Below, in pieces: positions 10,852 through 23,462 of a stretch of DNA of 64,000 nt (its first letter is position 1; each line of letters starts with the position of its first letter). Position numbers and translations under genes: made by a program. The stretch spans positions 60,954,803-61,018,802 of the forward strand of contig OY997588.1 in NCBI GenBank assembly GCA_963921825.1. The letters are read 5' to 3'. The notes beneath the pieces were generated by a model. The model worked only from the letters and a program-made list of their open reading frames with translations. It made no database searches and was not told the origin of the DNA. Source of the stretch: Erodium maritimum (taxonomy: Eukaryota; Streptophyta; Magnoliopsida; Geraniales; Geraniaceae).

Positions 10852-12378
10852 GTGCTACATTCGAGATTCACAAGATGGTGTTTAAAGTTTCGATTTTGAC
10901 ATGTTAATTTGCCAAATTGTTTGATAACATGTTTTAAATTCTTATTTATGAGTTTAATGCATGTAAAATGAATTTTTGAAAATTATTTCAAATCTGGAAT
11001 TTTTTGAAAAAGTTTGATTTTTCGGGTCTCCGGAGCGGGACTCTCGGGGAGTCGAAACCGGGACTGAACGGAGCTCCGTTGGACAGAGCTAGGCCAAGCA
11101 TGACCATTGGATGGTCAATATGCCGGGCCAAACCGTTTTGTTGGTCATGAAGAGTTTGGAACCGTCTTGACAAACTCGAAAATCAAATGTTCAAAAGTTT
11201 CATTTTTGAACGGTTTCGATAAACCGAGCATCAAAAAATTTCAAAACTTGGCTATTAAATAAAACAAAAAAATAACATGATGTTTGATAACATGATTGTT
11301 TGATAACATGATGTGTGATGTGATGTTGGCATGGTGCACATTATAGCCCCGAGCTCTTTTTAATTATTTATCGCTTTTTACGGCCTGCGAGCTGTTAAAG
11401 TTAGCGTGTAATTATTCTTTCAGGGTGTGGTCATTGAACCACTTATTTTTAATATTTATTTATTCCCGACCTGCGATTCGTGTATTAAATTGTAATATAT
11501 TGCTCAAGACGAAGAAATGGGGAAAAGGTCATTTGGTGGCTTTTCGGGTGTTGGCATCGGCTTGGAGTCGGTGGAGCTCAAGAAGCTAGTGGGAGTTAGT
11601 TTAGGGGGCTATTATGTGCACATTTATCGTTTTATGCTTGGTTTAGTTTATGCATGATTAATTCTATGTGTTGGATTAGAATTGCATGCTTAACTTTATT
11701 TACCGAGCATATCACCTCACATGAAAAGATAAAATTGGAATTTTAATCCTTGTTTGTGAGCCCTTAGAACCGTCATTACATTGGATGTAGTTGACGGGTT
11801 CAAAGGAAGAATTCATTGGATGTAATTGGAGGCATCATTACATTTGGAATGTAGTTGATGTGCTCATCGCATCTAGGATGTGCCAAAAGTTTTAAACACA
11901 ACCGGACAAGTAAAAACGGGTCATGTCCGATACCTCCCAATTATCAACACCTTACTACCTCCCTGTCCTATGGGTGTCGTGCGCCTTAGCGGAGCATCCA
12001 TGGGAAAGCGGGGTAGTAGGTTTGGACGACGTATGTGGGTGTCGTGCGCCTTAGCAGGGCACCAACATAGTGGCGGGTCATGGTTGAAAATTGGTGGACC
12101 CGACTACGATTCTCAGCCTGAGGTTGAGCTAGGGTAACAGATAGGGTAAGCATTGTACATAAGTACATACCCTAGCCAAGAGTCACATTAGATGTGATTG
12201 GATGGAGTCCTACCTACATAGCTCGATTAAGTGGTGAGCATTAGTTCAGCTTAATCGAGTGAATCAAAGATCTTGGTTTTAGATTCTAAAGGTATAGAAT
12301 CGATTGTTGGTGTTTAAGCTTGATCTTCATAAAATTTGTTCAGTTTACTGGTTGAATTTTATCTATTGTAGATCAAAT
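10852..12378 (+). other. Untranslated leader of the copia element
   Basis: About 1.5 kb between the primer-binding site and the first gag-like codons. It has no protein-like frame. Short internal duplications are visible (for example TGTTTGATAACATGAT near 11280-11310 and GTGTCGTGCGCCTTAGC at 11965 and 12038). Confidence 0.6.
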
Positions 12379-12870
12379 GGAAAATTCAGCGAACATTAAT
12401 AGTTTGTCATTAAAAACCATTCTTGGCATGGTCAACCTAAATGAGACAAACTTGGTACAGAATTTTGAGGATAGTCCTCAAGTCTGAACGCAAAGAATAT
12501 GTCCTTGACAAGGTTGTCTCTAAGATCGTATCAGAGTTACATGAAGTGTCGTTAACTGTTGAGAAGAATATCAGGTATCTGGGATCCAAGGATATTCTGA
12601 TGGTCACCAAGGGAATTGGAAGTGGCAAGGGCGGGGCCCATGCTCACTTGGCGGGAAAGATGAGACACCTGAGAATGTCTGCTTCTACTACCAACAGCCT
12701 GGTCATTGGAACCGGGATTATAGGAAGTTCATGGCTGATCTGAAGAAGGGGAGTGAGACTGCGCCTTCATCAGATAGCCTGTATGATTTGAAGAAGGGCA
12801 ATAGGATTGCGCATTCATCAGAAAACCTGGATGATCTAAGGAAGGGCGGTTGGACCGTGCTTCATCCTGT
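12379..12870 (+). pseudogene. gag remnant of the copia element
   Basis: The frame opens with ATG at 12379 and soon shifts. A second frame contains the copia gag block LRIVLKSERKEYVLDKVV. A further shift and internal deletion lead to a decayed zinc knuckle near 12680-12730, where CFYY..GHWNRDY replaces the normal C-x2-C-x4-H-x4-C with two Cys-to-Tyr changes. The protein would not be functional. Repeats of GAAGAAGGG(C/G)A follow at 12740-12850. Confidence 0.75.
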
Positions 12871-13186
12871 ATTAACTCTATAGAGCTACATCTCTCTACT
12901 TCCAAAGATTCATGGGTATTTAATACCAGGACTGAATCTCACACATGCACTAACGCATAGTGGCTGAAAGTGGGAGAGGTTTGGAAAGCACGAAGTGGAC
13001 CTCAGAGTTATTGCAACTGTTGTAGTATCCATGAGTCTTGCTTTGCCAAGTGGCCTTGTCTTAATATTGTATAATGTATATTGCATACCTACTTTTAGTA
13101 GGAGTATTATATATGTATCCATGTTTGACAAGGAATGATATAATGTTAATATTGGAAATAGAGTTTTCAATGTTCTATGCAATGAT

Positions 13187-14270
13187 ATGTTTTATGCTAG
13201 TACTAACTTGGTTGGAGGATTGTACATATTAGATAGGGGTAACAATGCCTCAAGTTCTATATATTATGTTAATACCAAGAGGTCTAAATCCAACAATTTA
13301 AACCTAACTCTGTTATGGCACTGTCATTTGGGCCGCATAAACAAGAAACGCGTATCAGCACTTCGGAAGTGTGGACTTTTAAGTCCGTTTGAATTTCATT
13401 TGATTGATAGGTGTGAGGCTTTTTTGCTGGACAAAATGACTAAAGCGCCCTTCATCGATTGTGGTGAAAGGACAGGTGAATTATTGGGGCAAATACACTC
13501 GGATGTGTGTAAACCAATAAGTTCGCTTGTCAGGAGGGGTTTTAGCTACTTTATCACATTTACTGTTGATTACAGTAAATATGGTTATGTCTATTCAATG
13601 ATACATAAGTCTGAAACTTTTGATGAATTCAAAGAGTTTAAGACTAAAGTAGAAAACCAACTCGGGAAAGGTATTAAGGTACTTCGATTGGATCGAGGTG
13701 GAAAATACTTAACCACAGAGTGTTTAGATCATTTGGTGGAGAGCGGGATCTTTTCAGAATGGACTTCTCTTGGAACACCTCAGTTTAATGTTGTGTCCGA
13801 GCGGAGAAATCGGACTATATGGTATGAACCATGATCAGTTGGACTGATCTCCCAATCTCTTTCTGGGGTTATGCTCTAGAGACGACCGCATTCATAGTGA
13901 ATCGGGCTCCGACGAAGGCTGTGGAAGGGACACCATTTTAGAAATGGCATGGGAAGATGCCCGCTTTTCCTTCCTAAAGACTTGTGGTTGCGAGGCTTAT
14001 GTGAAACATTTGGTTTCGACTAAACTTGAACCAAGATCTGAGATATGTACCTTCATGTGGTATCCTAAAGCAACAAGGGGATACTACTTCTACAAACCCA
14101 GTGAGAACATGGTGTTCGTTGCTTGGGATGGGGTCTTTATGGAAAAGGAGTTTTGTTTCCAAAGACGTCATTGGGAGGACTGTGCATCTAGAAGAAATTC
14201 AGGATGGTACAGATCCGTCTAAACCAATTGACAACCCAGTAGAAAGGGAGCCAGAGATGGTTGTAGAGTA
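13187..14270 (+). pseudogene. GAG-pre-integrase and integrase remnant of the copia element
   Basis: One open frame (13187-13834) carries the GAG-pre-integrase motif LWHCHLGRINKKR, a decayed linker zinc-binding region (RCEAFLLDKMTKAPF), and the integrase core. The catalytic positions can be followed: HSDVCKP, then LRLDRGGKY, then SERRNRT, so the DD35E triad is still present. Downstream (13835-14270) the integrase C-terminal part continues in other frames: FLKTCGCEAYVK, then PRSEICTFMWYPKATRGYYFY. Frameshifts near 13834-13940 and 14150 separate the parts. Confidence 0.9.
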
Positions 14271-14341
14271 AGAACCAATTCCTGTTACAATTCCGGAAGG
14301 TCCAAGGCAATCTGAAAGGACCAGTCGTCCACCTCCAAGAT

Positions 14342-15870
14342 ATGGTATCCGGAGGTGACAATGAAGTCATGGTGGATCAAGATGATCCATCCACCTTTCA
14401 GGAAGTCGTGGATGGGCCCGACTCCGAATTATGGCTGGGAGCCATGAGGGAGGAAATGCAGTCCATGTTGGACAACCAAGTCTGGGAACTGGTTGATCAC
14501 ATCAATGGTGTGAGGACCATCGGATGAAAATGGATCTTTAAGGTGAAGATGGACATGGACGGCCCTCTGACCTACGAAGCTCGACTGGTGGCGAAAGGTT
14601 ATAGGCAGATCCAATGGATTGACTATGAGGAAACCTTCTCCCTAGTGGCTATGGTGAAAATCGATCCAAATTCTTCTTGACATAACTGCGTATCATAATT
14701 ACGAGATATGGCAAGTGGATGTCAAAACCGCTTTCTTAAATGGAATTTTGATTGAGTGCGTTTATATGTCTCGACCCAAAGGTTTTGACGATCCGAAGAA
14801 TAAGGGAAAGATTTATAAGTTGTTAAAATCCATTTATGGATTGAAACGAACTTCTCGGAGTTGGATCCTTCGTTTTGATGAAGCTGTAATTGGATTTGGC
14901 TTAATCAAGAAGGAGGATGAATCTTGTGTTTATAAGAAGGCTAGTGGGAGCAAGATTACCTTTCTGGTGATCATTGAAAAAGACATCACAACCTTGCACG
15001 AGACTAAAGCTTGGTTGAGGAAGTGTTTTTCAATAAAGGACTTAGGCGATGCTTCTTATATCTTGGGGACTAAGATATGTAGAGATCGCACCAAGAGGGT
15101 GTTGGATTTAAGTCAGGGAACCTATGTGAACAAGGCATTGAGTAGGTTCTCAATGCTCGATTCAAAGAAAGGATTCTTACCAACTAGTCATGACATTCAT
15201 CTCAGCAAGACTCAGTGTCCTAAGACACCTGATGAGCTGAAAAGGATGATGCGAATCTCATGCGCTTGGGGCGGGATCGATCATATATGTCATGACCTAT
15301 ACGAGACCGGACGTCTCGTAAGACTTATGTTGTACCAGTAGATATCAATTTAACCCGGGGGAAATATGATGATGAACTAGTCGTCGAAGGATAAGTAGAC
15401 GCTAATTTTCCAAGACAAATCCAGATGACTTTAGAAGTTAGTCAGGATATGTGTTTACACTGAATGACGGAGTTTTAGCTGGGAGAGTGTAATGCAAGAT
15501 ATCGTCGTCGAATCTACGACAGAGGCCAAGTACATGGATGCTGGAGAGGCAGCTAAGGAGGCTATGTGGATTTGGAAATTCACGGCAGGGTTGGGTGTAA
15601 TTAAAAACCCATCCAGCCTAGTGAATCCATTTTGCGACAACACAAGGGCCATTGCGCAAGCTAAAAGCCCAGATCGCATAACAATTCCAAACATGTACTA
15701 CGGCGTATCCACCTCATCAGAGAAATACTGAACCGAGGTGAAGTGAAGATAACCTATATTGCAACAGATGATAACATAGTCAACCCTTTAACTAAGGTAG
15801 TGTCGCTGCCTAAACATGTTAGACATGTAAAGTCGATGGGGACATATTGGAGCTTAGATTGGAACTAGGG
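14342..15870 (+). pseudogene. Reverse transcriptase and RNase H remnant of the copia element
   Basis: The RT start (MLDNQVWELVDHINGVRTIG, then a TGA, then KWIFKVKMDMDG) is followed by a frameshift near 14660 and a second frame 14715-15341 with MDVKTAFLNG, KIYKLLKSIYGLKRTSRSW and FSIKDLGDASYILG. The expected YVDD catalytic stretch between ITFLV and DITTLHETKAWL is missing, a small in-frame deletion that kills RT activity. RNase H remnants follow: STTEAKYMDAGEAAKEAMWI, CDNTRAIAQAK, and DDNIVNPLTK near 15760-15800. Confidence 0.92.
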
Positions 15871-15882
15871 CAAGTGGGAGAT
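15871..15882 (+). other. Polypurine tract of the copia element
   Basis: CAAGTGGGAGAT sits directly before the 3' LTR start at 15883. It is the usual copia plus-strand primer. Confidence 0.85.
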
Positions 15883-17542
15883 TGTTAGTCTTAGTACCCG
15901 TAGTTCAATCCTAAATGTCCAAATGTATATATCATCGTTAGCAATAAAATTAAAGCGGCTTTATATTACTTATGTGTTGGAGTAATATTATCGATGTGTG
16001 TTCTGATCTATGCCCACCATGTGAATAGAACCATAGATCAAGATGGATCACACTCGATGGGTTCCTAGTCAACAAAGCTTAACTAGAAGCGACTAGTATG
16101 AAAGATGGCTCTTTATGGCTTACGTTCTGTTAGTCATTGGAATGGGATTACGGAGTCTGGTCATAGATATCATGTGGGACATGATATTGGACGACCCAAC
16201 ATGAATATGTGTCATAAATCAAGTCATGAACATATTCATTGTCGTAGATTGTCATGTATCCTTAGACCAAGGAGTCTTTGTGATCAATATGCAGTAAACA
16301 ATTGAGTTTGACCTGAGCCTAACGTTGTCCGTAATAGGGCTTCCATAACGGTCAGGATTGTCTTGGGGACAGACTACATGAGTGACACGAAAGACGGCTA
16401 AGGGATTTATCCCTCATACTATGTGGTATGGGAAAGATATCGGTTCTCGGCCGCTTGATCAAAAGTGACTGAAAGAATAGCATGGCCATGCACATGATAC
16501 TGGGTATCATATATTCAGTCATCTCACATATCAAAGAACAACTATTGAGAATAATAGCGATGACGGCTCTATGCCTTATCTTAATCAGGATATCAGAGAT
16601 AAAAGGATAATGACATGGGCGACAGAAAGGTTAGAATCGACAGGGTTGATTCGTTATGTAGTGTCAGACAATACTAAAGTCTCGTTAGTTTCCACTTATA
16701 TAGGATCAAGTAGAATGTGATTTTACGTTGATCTATTGACATGCATAAAACTAAGGGTCACACCGGAGGATGAAACTCATTGACACATTTATGGAGAATG
16801 GCCAAAAGGGAGTTGTCTCGGGACATGACCAAAACTTGGTTTTGGGTCATGTGCTCGTAAGTGAATAGGACATTACGGATCGAGACAAGGCTTGAAGTCT
16901 TGGGATTGATCATGTCGGATAATGTTGGACATTTCCGGTATGGAAGGTTTGGAGGCGATGAGCGCATCACGGGACCTCGTTGGGAATGGCCACATGCCAT
17001 GTTCCAAGAGGCCCATGCAACCAAGGCACATGGAACTAATTAATCAAGTCTTGATTAATTAGTACTAAGTAAGCAAGACAAGGATTAAGGTGTTGGTGAT
17101 TCACCACCTAACCCCGTCTTGTCTAGCCTTACTTAGCACCATACTTGTCTCATGCTTTTAGTTTGACATGTTGATGGAGTTTGTTATGTTTAAGTCATTT
17201 TTTTTTCAACATAACAAACACAAGACAAGAATAGGAAACTCAACTTCTCTCTCCTCTCCCTTGCAATTTCGGCAAGGCAAGCTTCCACCTCCATTTTTGT
17301 GTTCTTGAGTCCTCAAAGAAAGAACTATGTGGCTTTGATTCCCATGTGGATACGTAGGCGTCTTGGAGACTCAAGCCAATCATTCGTTACCCGGTGTTCT
17401 TGTTTTGGTAAGAAATAGTGCTGAATTTTTCTCCTGTGAATCCATTCTTTGTTAGTTGTTTCATGGTTTTAATCGTCTCTTGATTTTCATTGATTTTTTG
17501 CTGCGAGTTGGATCATCTCCAACCCTACCTCGAGACCCAACA
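15883..17542 (+). repeat. 3' LTR of the copia element (1660 bp)
   Basis: It starts TGTTAGTCTTAG, ends CGAGACCCAACA, and is followed by TSD TGTAA. This copy is uninterrupted and defines the LTR length. An inverted diverged copy of the same LTR family lies at 21475-22525. Confidence 0.95.
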
Positions 17543-18462
17543 TGTAACCACTTTCAAAATCATATTCTGACAGTCCATCTTTTCGTTATAGTCAAATAGA
17601 GACGAAATCCATAACAGAGCTAACAGTAGTACTGGAAAAGTCTAAATTACCTTTAAATATTTTCGCACGTCCTAACATTAATTTTAGGGAAAATTTCACT
17701 TTAACACCCTGCCAAACATTTAATTTCATTTTGATACCCTAACATAAATTTATATCACTTTCATACCATAACCAAACTTTTAATTTCACTTTCATACCCA
17801 ACCGTCAGATTTTGTTAACTTTCTATCCAAAATAGGTAAAATGTCCATAATACCCCTAACTATTACTCAAATTTTCAAACTCATGCCATTGGTTTAGAAC
17901 TTGAAAATAAGTGAAATTTCAATGATAACCTTCATTGTTAGGGTGTTAAATTGAAATTTTCACTATTTTTAAAATAAAATCAATTTTTTTTATGAAATTA
18001 TTTTTATTTTCAAAAATTCTTTTTTTATTTTTATAAATTCAGTTCTTATTTATAAAAAAATATTTGTACTTTCAAAAATTCAGATTTTAATTTAAAAATA
18101 CATAAAAATCAGATTTTTTTTATACATAAAAATCATATTTTTTTTAAATACATAAATATCAGATTTTTTTAAAAAAAATACATAAAAAAAATCAGTTTTT
18201 AACATCCTACTTCCCATTTCCTGCTTCACCTCCCGCATCCACCTCCACCTCCTGCTTTACCTCCTGCTTCCCATTTCCAATTTCACATCTTCTACTTCTC
18301 ATGCTTTCTTCCCACATCTTATTTTTGTTTCTACATCCCCGATTCTTCTAGGGTTTGTTTTGTTCGTTGTTTCTGCGATTTAGGTTTTGTTGGGTTTTGG
18401 ATGAACATTTGATTCTCTTTGGTTTAGGGTTTTTTGGGGTTTGGTAGTAATTTAACGGAGGA

Positions 18463-18790
18463 AATGGACGGTGCCGGAGAAGGCGGTGGCGCCGCCGCTA
18501 TGCAGCGGATTCAATCTCCGTGTCCGAATCAACCAATTTGCTCGTCCCTCTTCCTTTTTTTATGTTTCAGATTTGAGGACAAGGTTCTTCAATTTATTCA
18601 AACTTTTTTAGCTGCCGATGATTTGAAATCCAGGATTCAAGTCTAGATCGAGCTCTATGGAGCTCGTCGGTATGAACTTGTGTATGCTGTTCGTTAAATC
18701 ACGGAGAAAATCATAGAGAAGAAGCTCTCTGAGTAAGGTTTCGTGTTTCCAGGACTAGCTCGTTAAACCATGTCCAGATACCGATTTTAT
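18463..18790 (+). pseudogene. Captured host-gene fragment inside the MULE, parent not recognised
   Basis: From ATG at 18463 the frame reads MDGAGEGGGAAAMQRIQS. A TTTTTTATGTTTCAG acceptor-like site near 18555-18570 is followed by FEDKVLQFIQTFLAADDLKS, and the similarity to coding sequence continues after a TAG at 18644-18646 with IELYGARRYELVYAVR, then stops and shifts. Upstream 18340-18450 looks like a 5' UTR. Intron-like sequence is retained, so capture was at the DNA level. I cannot name the parent gene. Confidence 0.6.
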
Positions 18791-19111
18791 GTGCTAGACC
18801 ACCTTGCTTAAATTCATGAGAATGGAGGAGTAGAGAGACAAGAGATTTGGGGGTTTTTATATATAAAAAAAGCTGATTTTATTTTAAACATAATGAAATT
18901 TCAGCTTACCACCCTAACAATGAAGGGTATTATTGTCATTTCACTTATTTTCTAGTTCTGAACCAATGGCATGAGTTTGAAAATTTGAGTAATAGTTAGG
19001 GGTATTATGGACATTTTACCTATTTTAGATGGAAAGTTAACAGAATATGACGATTGGGTATGAAAGTGAAATTAAAAGTTTGGTTAGGGTATGAAAGTGA
19101 TAATAAATTTA

Positions 19112-19546
19112 GGGAAAACTATCAATACCTACCCAAAACCATGCCCATTTAACTGATGTTTACTCTGAAGTTTAAAGTTAACTGATGCATACACTTAAGT
19201 TACGATTTGTAACTAAAAACCCCTTTTGTCAGCTAAAATGACGAAAATACCCTCAGTGATTTTTTAAAATATTTTTAAAAAAATATAAATGAAGTGATTT
19301 TTACAATAAAAATGAAGTCATTTAATAAAGAATATATATATATATATATATATAACAAAAGTAATTTTAAATAATTTTTTTAACATAATTATTGAAGTGT
19401 AGTTGAGGGTATTTTTGTCATTTTAGCTGACGGAGGGGTTTTGAGTTACATTTTTGAAACTTAAGGGTATGCATTAGTTAACTTTAAACTTCAGAGTAAA
19501 CATCAGTTAAATGAGCATGGTTTTGGGTAGGTATCGGTAGTTTCCC
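19112..19546. mobile_element. Nested MULE-type MITE
   Basis: A 435-bp element with inverted repeats of about 170 bp (GGGAAAACTATCAATACCTA at the left, its near inverse at the right). It sits inside the 3' TIR of the larger element, flanked by ATAAATTTA (19103-19111) and AAAAATTTA (19547-19555), a 9-bp duplication with one mismatch. The centre is an AT-rich spacer with a (TA)n tract at 19329-19352. Confidence 0.85.
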
Positions 19547-19622
19547 AAAAATTTATGCTAGGGTATCAAAATGAAATTAAATGTTTGGCAGGGTGTTAAA
19601 ATGAAATTTTCCCTTAGTTTTA

Positions 19623-20500
19623 TAGAAAAACAAATTTATTTTTTGGTACATGAACATGAAAATATTCATATTATTTTTTGATTGTCTTTATTTTCTAAAA
19701 TTCGTCATTTTTATATTTCATTTTGTATATCAAATTAAATTTTTAACATCCATTGTTTATATTTGGTTTTACACTATAAATTTATTTTTAATTAATTTTA
19801 CCATATATTTTATATTGATTTTAAAATTTTAGTTTAATTTTTTAAAAATCATTATTATTTTAAATATATATATTTTATTTTAAAAAATCATTTTTTAAGA
19901 AAATCAGCTTGTTTAGAAAATCAATCTTTTTTCTTAAAAAAATCAGTTTTAATATTTTTTTAAATCTGTTTTATTTTGAAAAATCAGTTCATATTTCATA
20001 TAAAATTAGTTTTTATTTTTATCAAAATATTTTTTTATTTCTTAAAAAATTAGTTTCTATTTTAACAAAAATATGTTTCTATTTTGAAAAATCGTTTTTT
20101 TTTTAAAAAGAAAAGATTTTGAGGGTTTATGAAGAGGAAGAAGAAAAATTGAGGGTTTGTGTATTGTATAAGAGTATGAAGGTAAAATTGTTATTTCATA
20201 AAAAAAAATTGGGCATGTGAGCTGCACATATATTTTCCATTCGAAAAAAGTTATGTTTAACAGTTTTTGTCCTTATTTGAAAACGGTAACTGACTAACTG
20301 TTAAGACATAAAAATTGTGGAGGACTATACATATTTGAAAAACGACCTTTGTCCATAGCACCGAAATGTGGTTACCCCATTTTTAAACATCTATCTATCG
20401 TAGTAGAAGTCTTTGAGTTCACATTCGTCGAAGTTCGGTTATTAGTACCCAAATTGTCCATCAAATTCCAGAACCTCTTACAGTGTTTATAGACGGATTT
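19623..20500. other. AT-rich low-complexity spacer
   Basis: Dominated by runs of A and T and by repeated AAAATCAGTTTTTATTTT-like phrases from about 19900 to 20110. The open frames here are composition artefacts. No gene or element boundary is evident. Confidence 0.6.
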
Positions 20501-21474
20501 AGGGTATGTCACGGCATACCCTGTCCTAAGAAAATTATATATAATTGTAGAGTTTTCAGATATCTTTGATTTGATATTTTACGGATCTAAATCAGATTCA
20601 TATTAAAAAGTTATGATCATTTGAAAATCTGTTGCGTGTATAATCTCATTTTACTTAAAATGCTTTTTTTTACATTCCAAATGTCTATTACACTTTCCAA
20701 CAACCTTATTCACAGTTTGTTGTAGCTTGTATTTGAAAATGTTAGATGAAAGACATAATAGTTCAATAGTATGTATTTATAAGTATTTATGGTCATTGAC
20801 AATGAAGTAGTTTTGACTCATTTTTTAAAAGAAATCATGTCTCATACCATATCATTTACATTTTTACATACATCATATGACTGATTATACATTTTCCCAG
20901 AGCACTGTGCTCATGGCAGACCAAACAACATATGGTTGACCGTTCGACTTGCACGACGTGTTTGGGTTCATTAACTGTATTTTCTAGTTGAGATTCCTTC
21001 ATGAAAATTGTAGATTTCATTCAATTTGATCTCTTACATGCCCAAATCAGAGCTCGTATGAGAATGTATGTCATTTGAAAATCGATCAAATTCTAACACT
21101 TCTTAAACCGACTTTGATTTTTTTTTTCATGTAATCATAATCGATGGCATTTTTGGGTATCAGTGGAGGATATGAACACATACCAGCATCGGAAAATAAC
21201 TCGAGACAAGATGCAAGTCATGGAAAAACTAGCAAAGATTAGATACACAAGACCAAAACGAAATAGATGAAGTGACTCAACTTGCAGCTCGTGTATCAAA
21301 ATAAAAAAAAACGTCAAAATACAAATTCCATCACTCTCTTTGAATACATGTATGTGGAGAACATTCACTCCAAAAATCAGCTTCATCGGACCTTGGATAA
21401 ATCTCCGATCAGGCTCTTGAAGGTGGCTGGTCGGACAAAAACAGTGCAGAAATTCTGCAGCAATTTTGTCCAAT
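20501..21474. other. Unannotated spacer
   Basis: Mixed AT-rich sequence with no protein-like frame and no repeat structure I can support. The last 150 bp could be a diverged outer part of the LTR fragment that follows. Confidence 0.4.
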
Positions 21475-22525
21475 AACACTAAGAAAAGAACAGAACATCA
21501 AGAAAAGGATGATCGGCTTGAGTCTCCAAGACGCCTACATATCCTACAAAGAATCAAAGCCACGTAATTCTTGTGAAGAGAACTCAAGAACACAAAATTG
21601 AAGCAAAAACATCATCATGGCCGAACCTCTCAAGAAGGGAGAGAAGTTGTATTGTATCCTATTATTGTATCCTATTATTGTCTTGTATTTGTTATATTGA
21701 ATAAGATGACTTAAACAAATCAATATAATAAACAACAATAAAAGACAAGTAAAGTGTGAAGCATGATGTAAATAGGACAAGTATGGTGGTAAGTGTGGCT
21801 AGACAATATGGGGTTAGGTGGTGAATCACAAGCACATTAATCCTTGTCTTGCTTACTTAGTAATAATTAATCAAAACATGATTAACTAGTTCCATGGGCC
21901 TCCCACGGGCTTCGCGGGAGATGGCTCATGGTCATTCCCAACAAGGTCACGCGACGCGCTCATCGCCTCCCAAGCCTTCCATCCCGGATATGTCCCAACA
22001 TTATCCGACGTAATCGTTCCCAAGACTCTAATCTTGTCTCGATCGTAAAGTCCTATTTACTTACGGGCGCATGAACCAAAATCCAGTTTTGTTCATGTCC
22101 CGTGCAAACTTCCCACTTGGTCATTCTCCATTAGTGTGTTAATGAGTTTCATCCTCCAGTGTGACCCTTAGGTTTATGCATGTCTATAGATCAACGTAAA
22201 ATCTCATTTTAATTGATCCTATATAAGTGGCAAGTAACGAGACTTAGTATTTCCTGTCATTTCTTAACGAATCAACCTTGTTGATTCTAATTCTGTCGTC
22301 TATGTCACTATCCTTTTATCTCTAGAAATACTGATTGAGATAAGGCATAGAACCGTCATCCTTATTACTCTCAATCACTGTTCTTTGATATGTGAGATGA
22401 ATAAATCTTTGATACCCAGTATCATGTGCATGACCATACTATTCTTTCAGTCACTCTCAACCATGCGGCCGAGAACCGATATCTTTCCCATACTGTAGTA
22501 TGAGCGATAAATCCCTTAGCCACAC
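21475..22525 (-). mobile_element. Inverted LTR fragment of the 5927-17542 copia family
   Basis: Read on the minus strand this follows the copia LTR: the blocks GTAGGCGTCTTGGAGACTCA, GATGAAACTCATTAACACA, AGGATAGTGACATAGACGAC and TCGGTTCTCGGCCGCATGGT occur in LTR order. Both LTR termini are missing, and no TSD is visible. It is an older, diverged copy, truncated near 22525 where similarity ends after GGCTAAGGGATTTATCGCTC. Confidence 0.8.
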
Positions 22526-23447
22526 AGATCACTACATTGACTGCCATAGCTTTTATTTCCTCTACACCACTCCTCTCCACCCTTCGCAGGGATCTCTGAT
22601 TCACCTGTCACCTTAGCAGTTGTGCGTCTATACGTGAAAAAGCCACCAAAATATTGTTCCACCACCTCGCCTCCCCGCTTTGATCTCGTTTAGATTTTGG
22701 ATCATCACCCCCACTTCCCGAACGGAGGTCATTTGTATGAAGCCAAAGAACTTGCCCCTAGCCATTGGTCTCGATAGAGGAAGTTTTTGTTACTGTCCTG
22801 TACCTCTCCAAAGTCTTTGTGAGTCATCTCTCCTTCGTTGTCGGGGGTATGTTGTTGACAAAGAGTTTTCAAGTGAGCTTTGGAGCCCTCCCTCCTTCCA
22901 TCTACATCTCCCTCCCTCTAAATCCTGGTTCCTTTACTTAATCGTCCATCGTTATCTTTTCAGTAGAGTCCAATACCATGCAGACTTGTGAGGCCATACG
23001 TTTGATCGGTCTGCCATCCACCAAAACAATGCGATATAGTTAGGAGCTCTTCGTGCTGCGCTCTAGTGGCACCACTACCTCACCACTACTCTTATTTCCC
23101 ATCATCCTTAATTCAATTGAGCTTAAAACTAGAATAGTTATTTGTAATTATTATTCATTTTTATAACTTAATGCATATGAACGCATAAATGGTAAATAGG
23201 TACAAGATTTGAATGATATAATATTTATGGGCACTTCTCTTCAAATGAACACAAACATCGCTACTATTCGATAATTACGTTGCACACACTTAAAGAACAC
23301 AAAGACTCACGAGACGTTCGGCTCACACTAACGTATACCTTCAGTCAGTAACAATTGACGATGTCGACCGTCACAAGTAAACCAATTGCCTCGTTGTCTG
23401 AAGGATCGACCTAGTATTTATAAACATATATTGTTTGTAGACCGTGT
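22526..23447. other. Unannotated spacer
   Basis: About 0.9 kb with no supported gene. The 103-codon frame at 22680-22991 shows no recognisable domain and no codon-like signal. Confidence 0.4.
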
Positions 23448-23462
23448 TTAAATACTTCAAAA

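Larger units (their letters stand above)
5927..17542 (+). mobile_element. Ty1/copia LTR retrotransposon, degenerate, with nested solo LTR
   Basis: A complete but decayed copia element. It starts TGTTAGTC, ends CCAACA, and is flanked by the 5-bp TSD TGTAA at 5922-5926 and 17543-17547. The two LTRs are direct repeats. The 5' LTR is split by a 3274-bp solo LTR, and the element without it is about 8.3 kb. Between the LTRs are a primer-binding site, gag, integrase, reverse transcriptase and RNase H remnants in the copia order, and a polypurine tract. Frameshifts, stops and small deletions throughout, including loss of the catalytic YVDD region, make it non-autonomous. Confidence 0.95.
17687..19613. 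mobile_element. MULE-type element carrying a gene fragment (Pack-MULE-like)
   Basis: Long terminal inverted repeats of about 250 bp start GGGAAAATTTCACTTTAACA and end with its inverse. The flanks are a 9-bp duplication, TTAATTTTA at 17678-17686 and TTAGTTTTA at 19614-19622 (one mismatch), typical of Mutator-like elements. The 3' TIR is split by a nested element at 19112-19546. No transposase is present. Between the TIRs, 18200-18850 is of different composition and looks like captured gene sequence. Confidence 0.88.

Noticed and set aside
22680-22991. A 103-codon open frame as a gene
   Set aside because: No domain, no splice partners and no conservation signal visible within the window.
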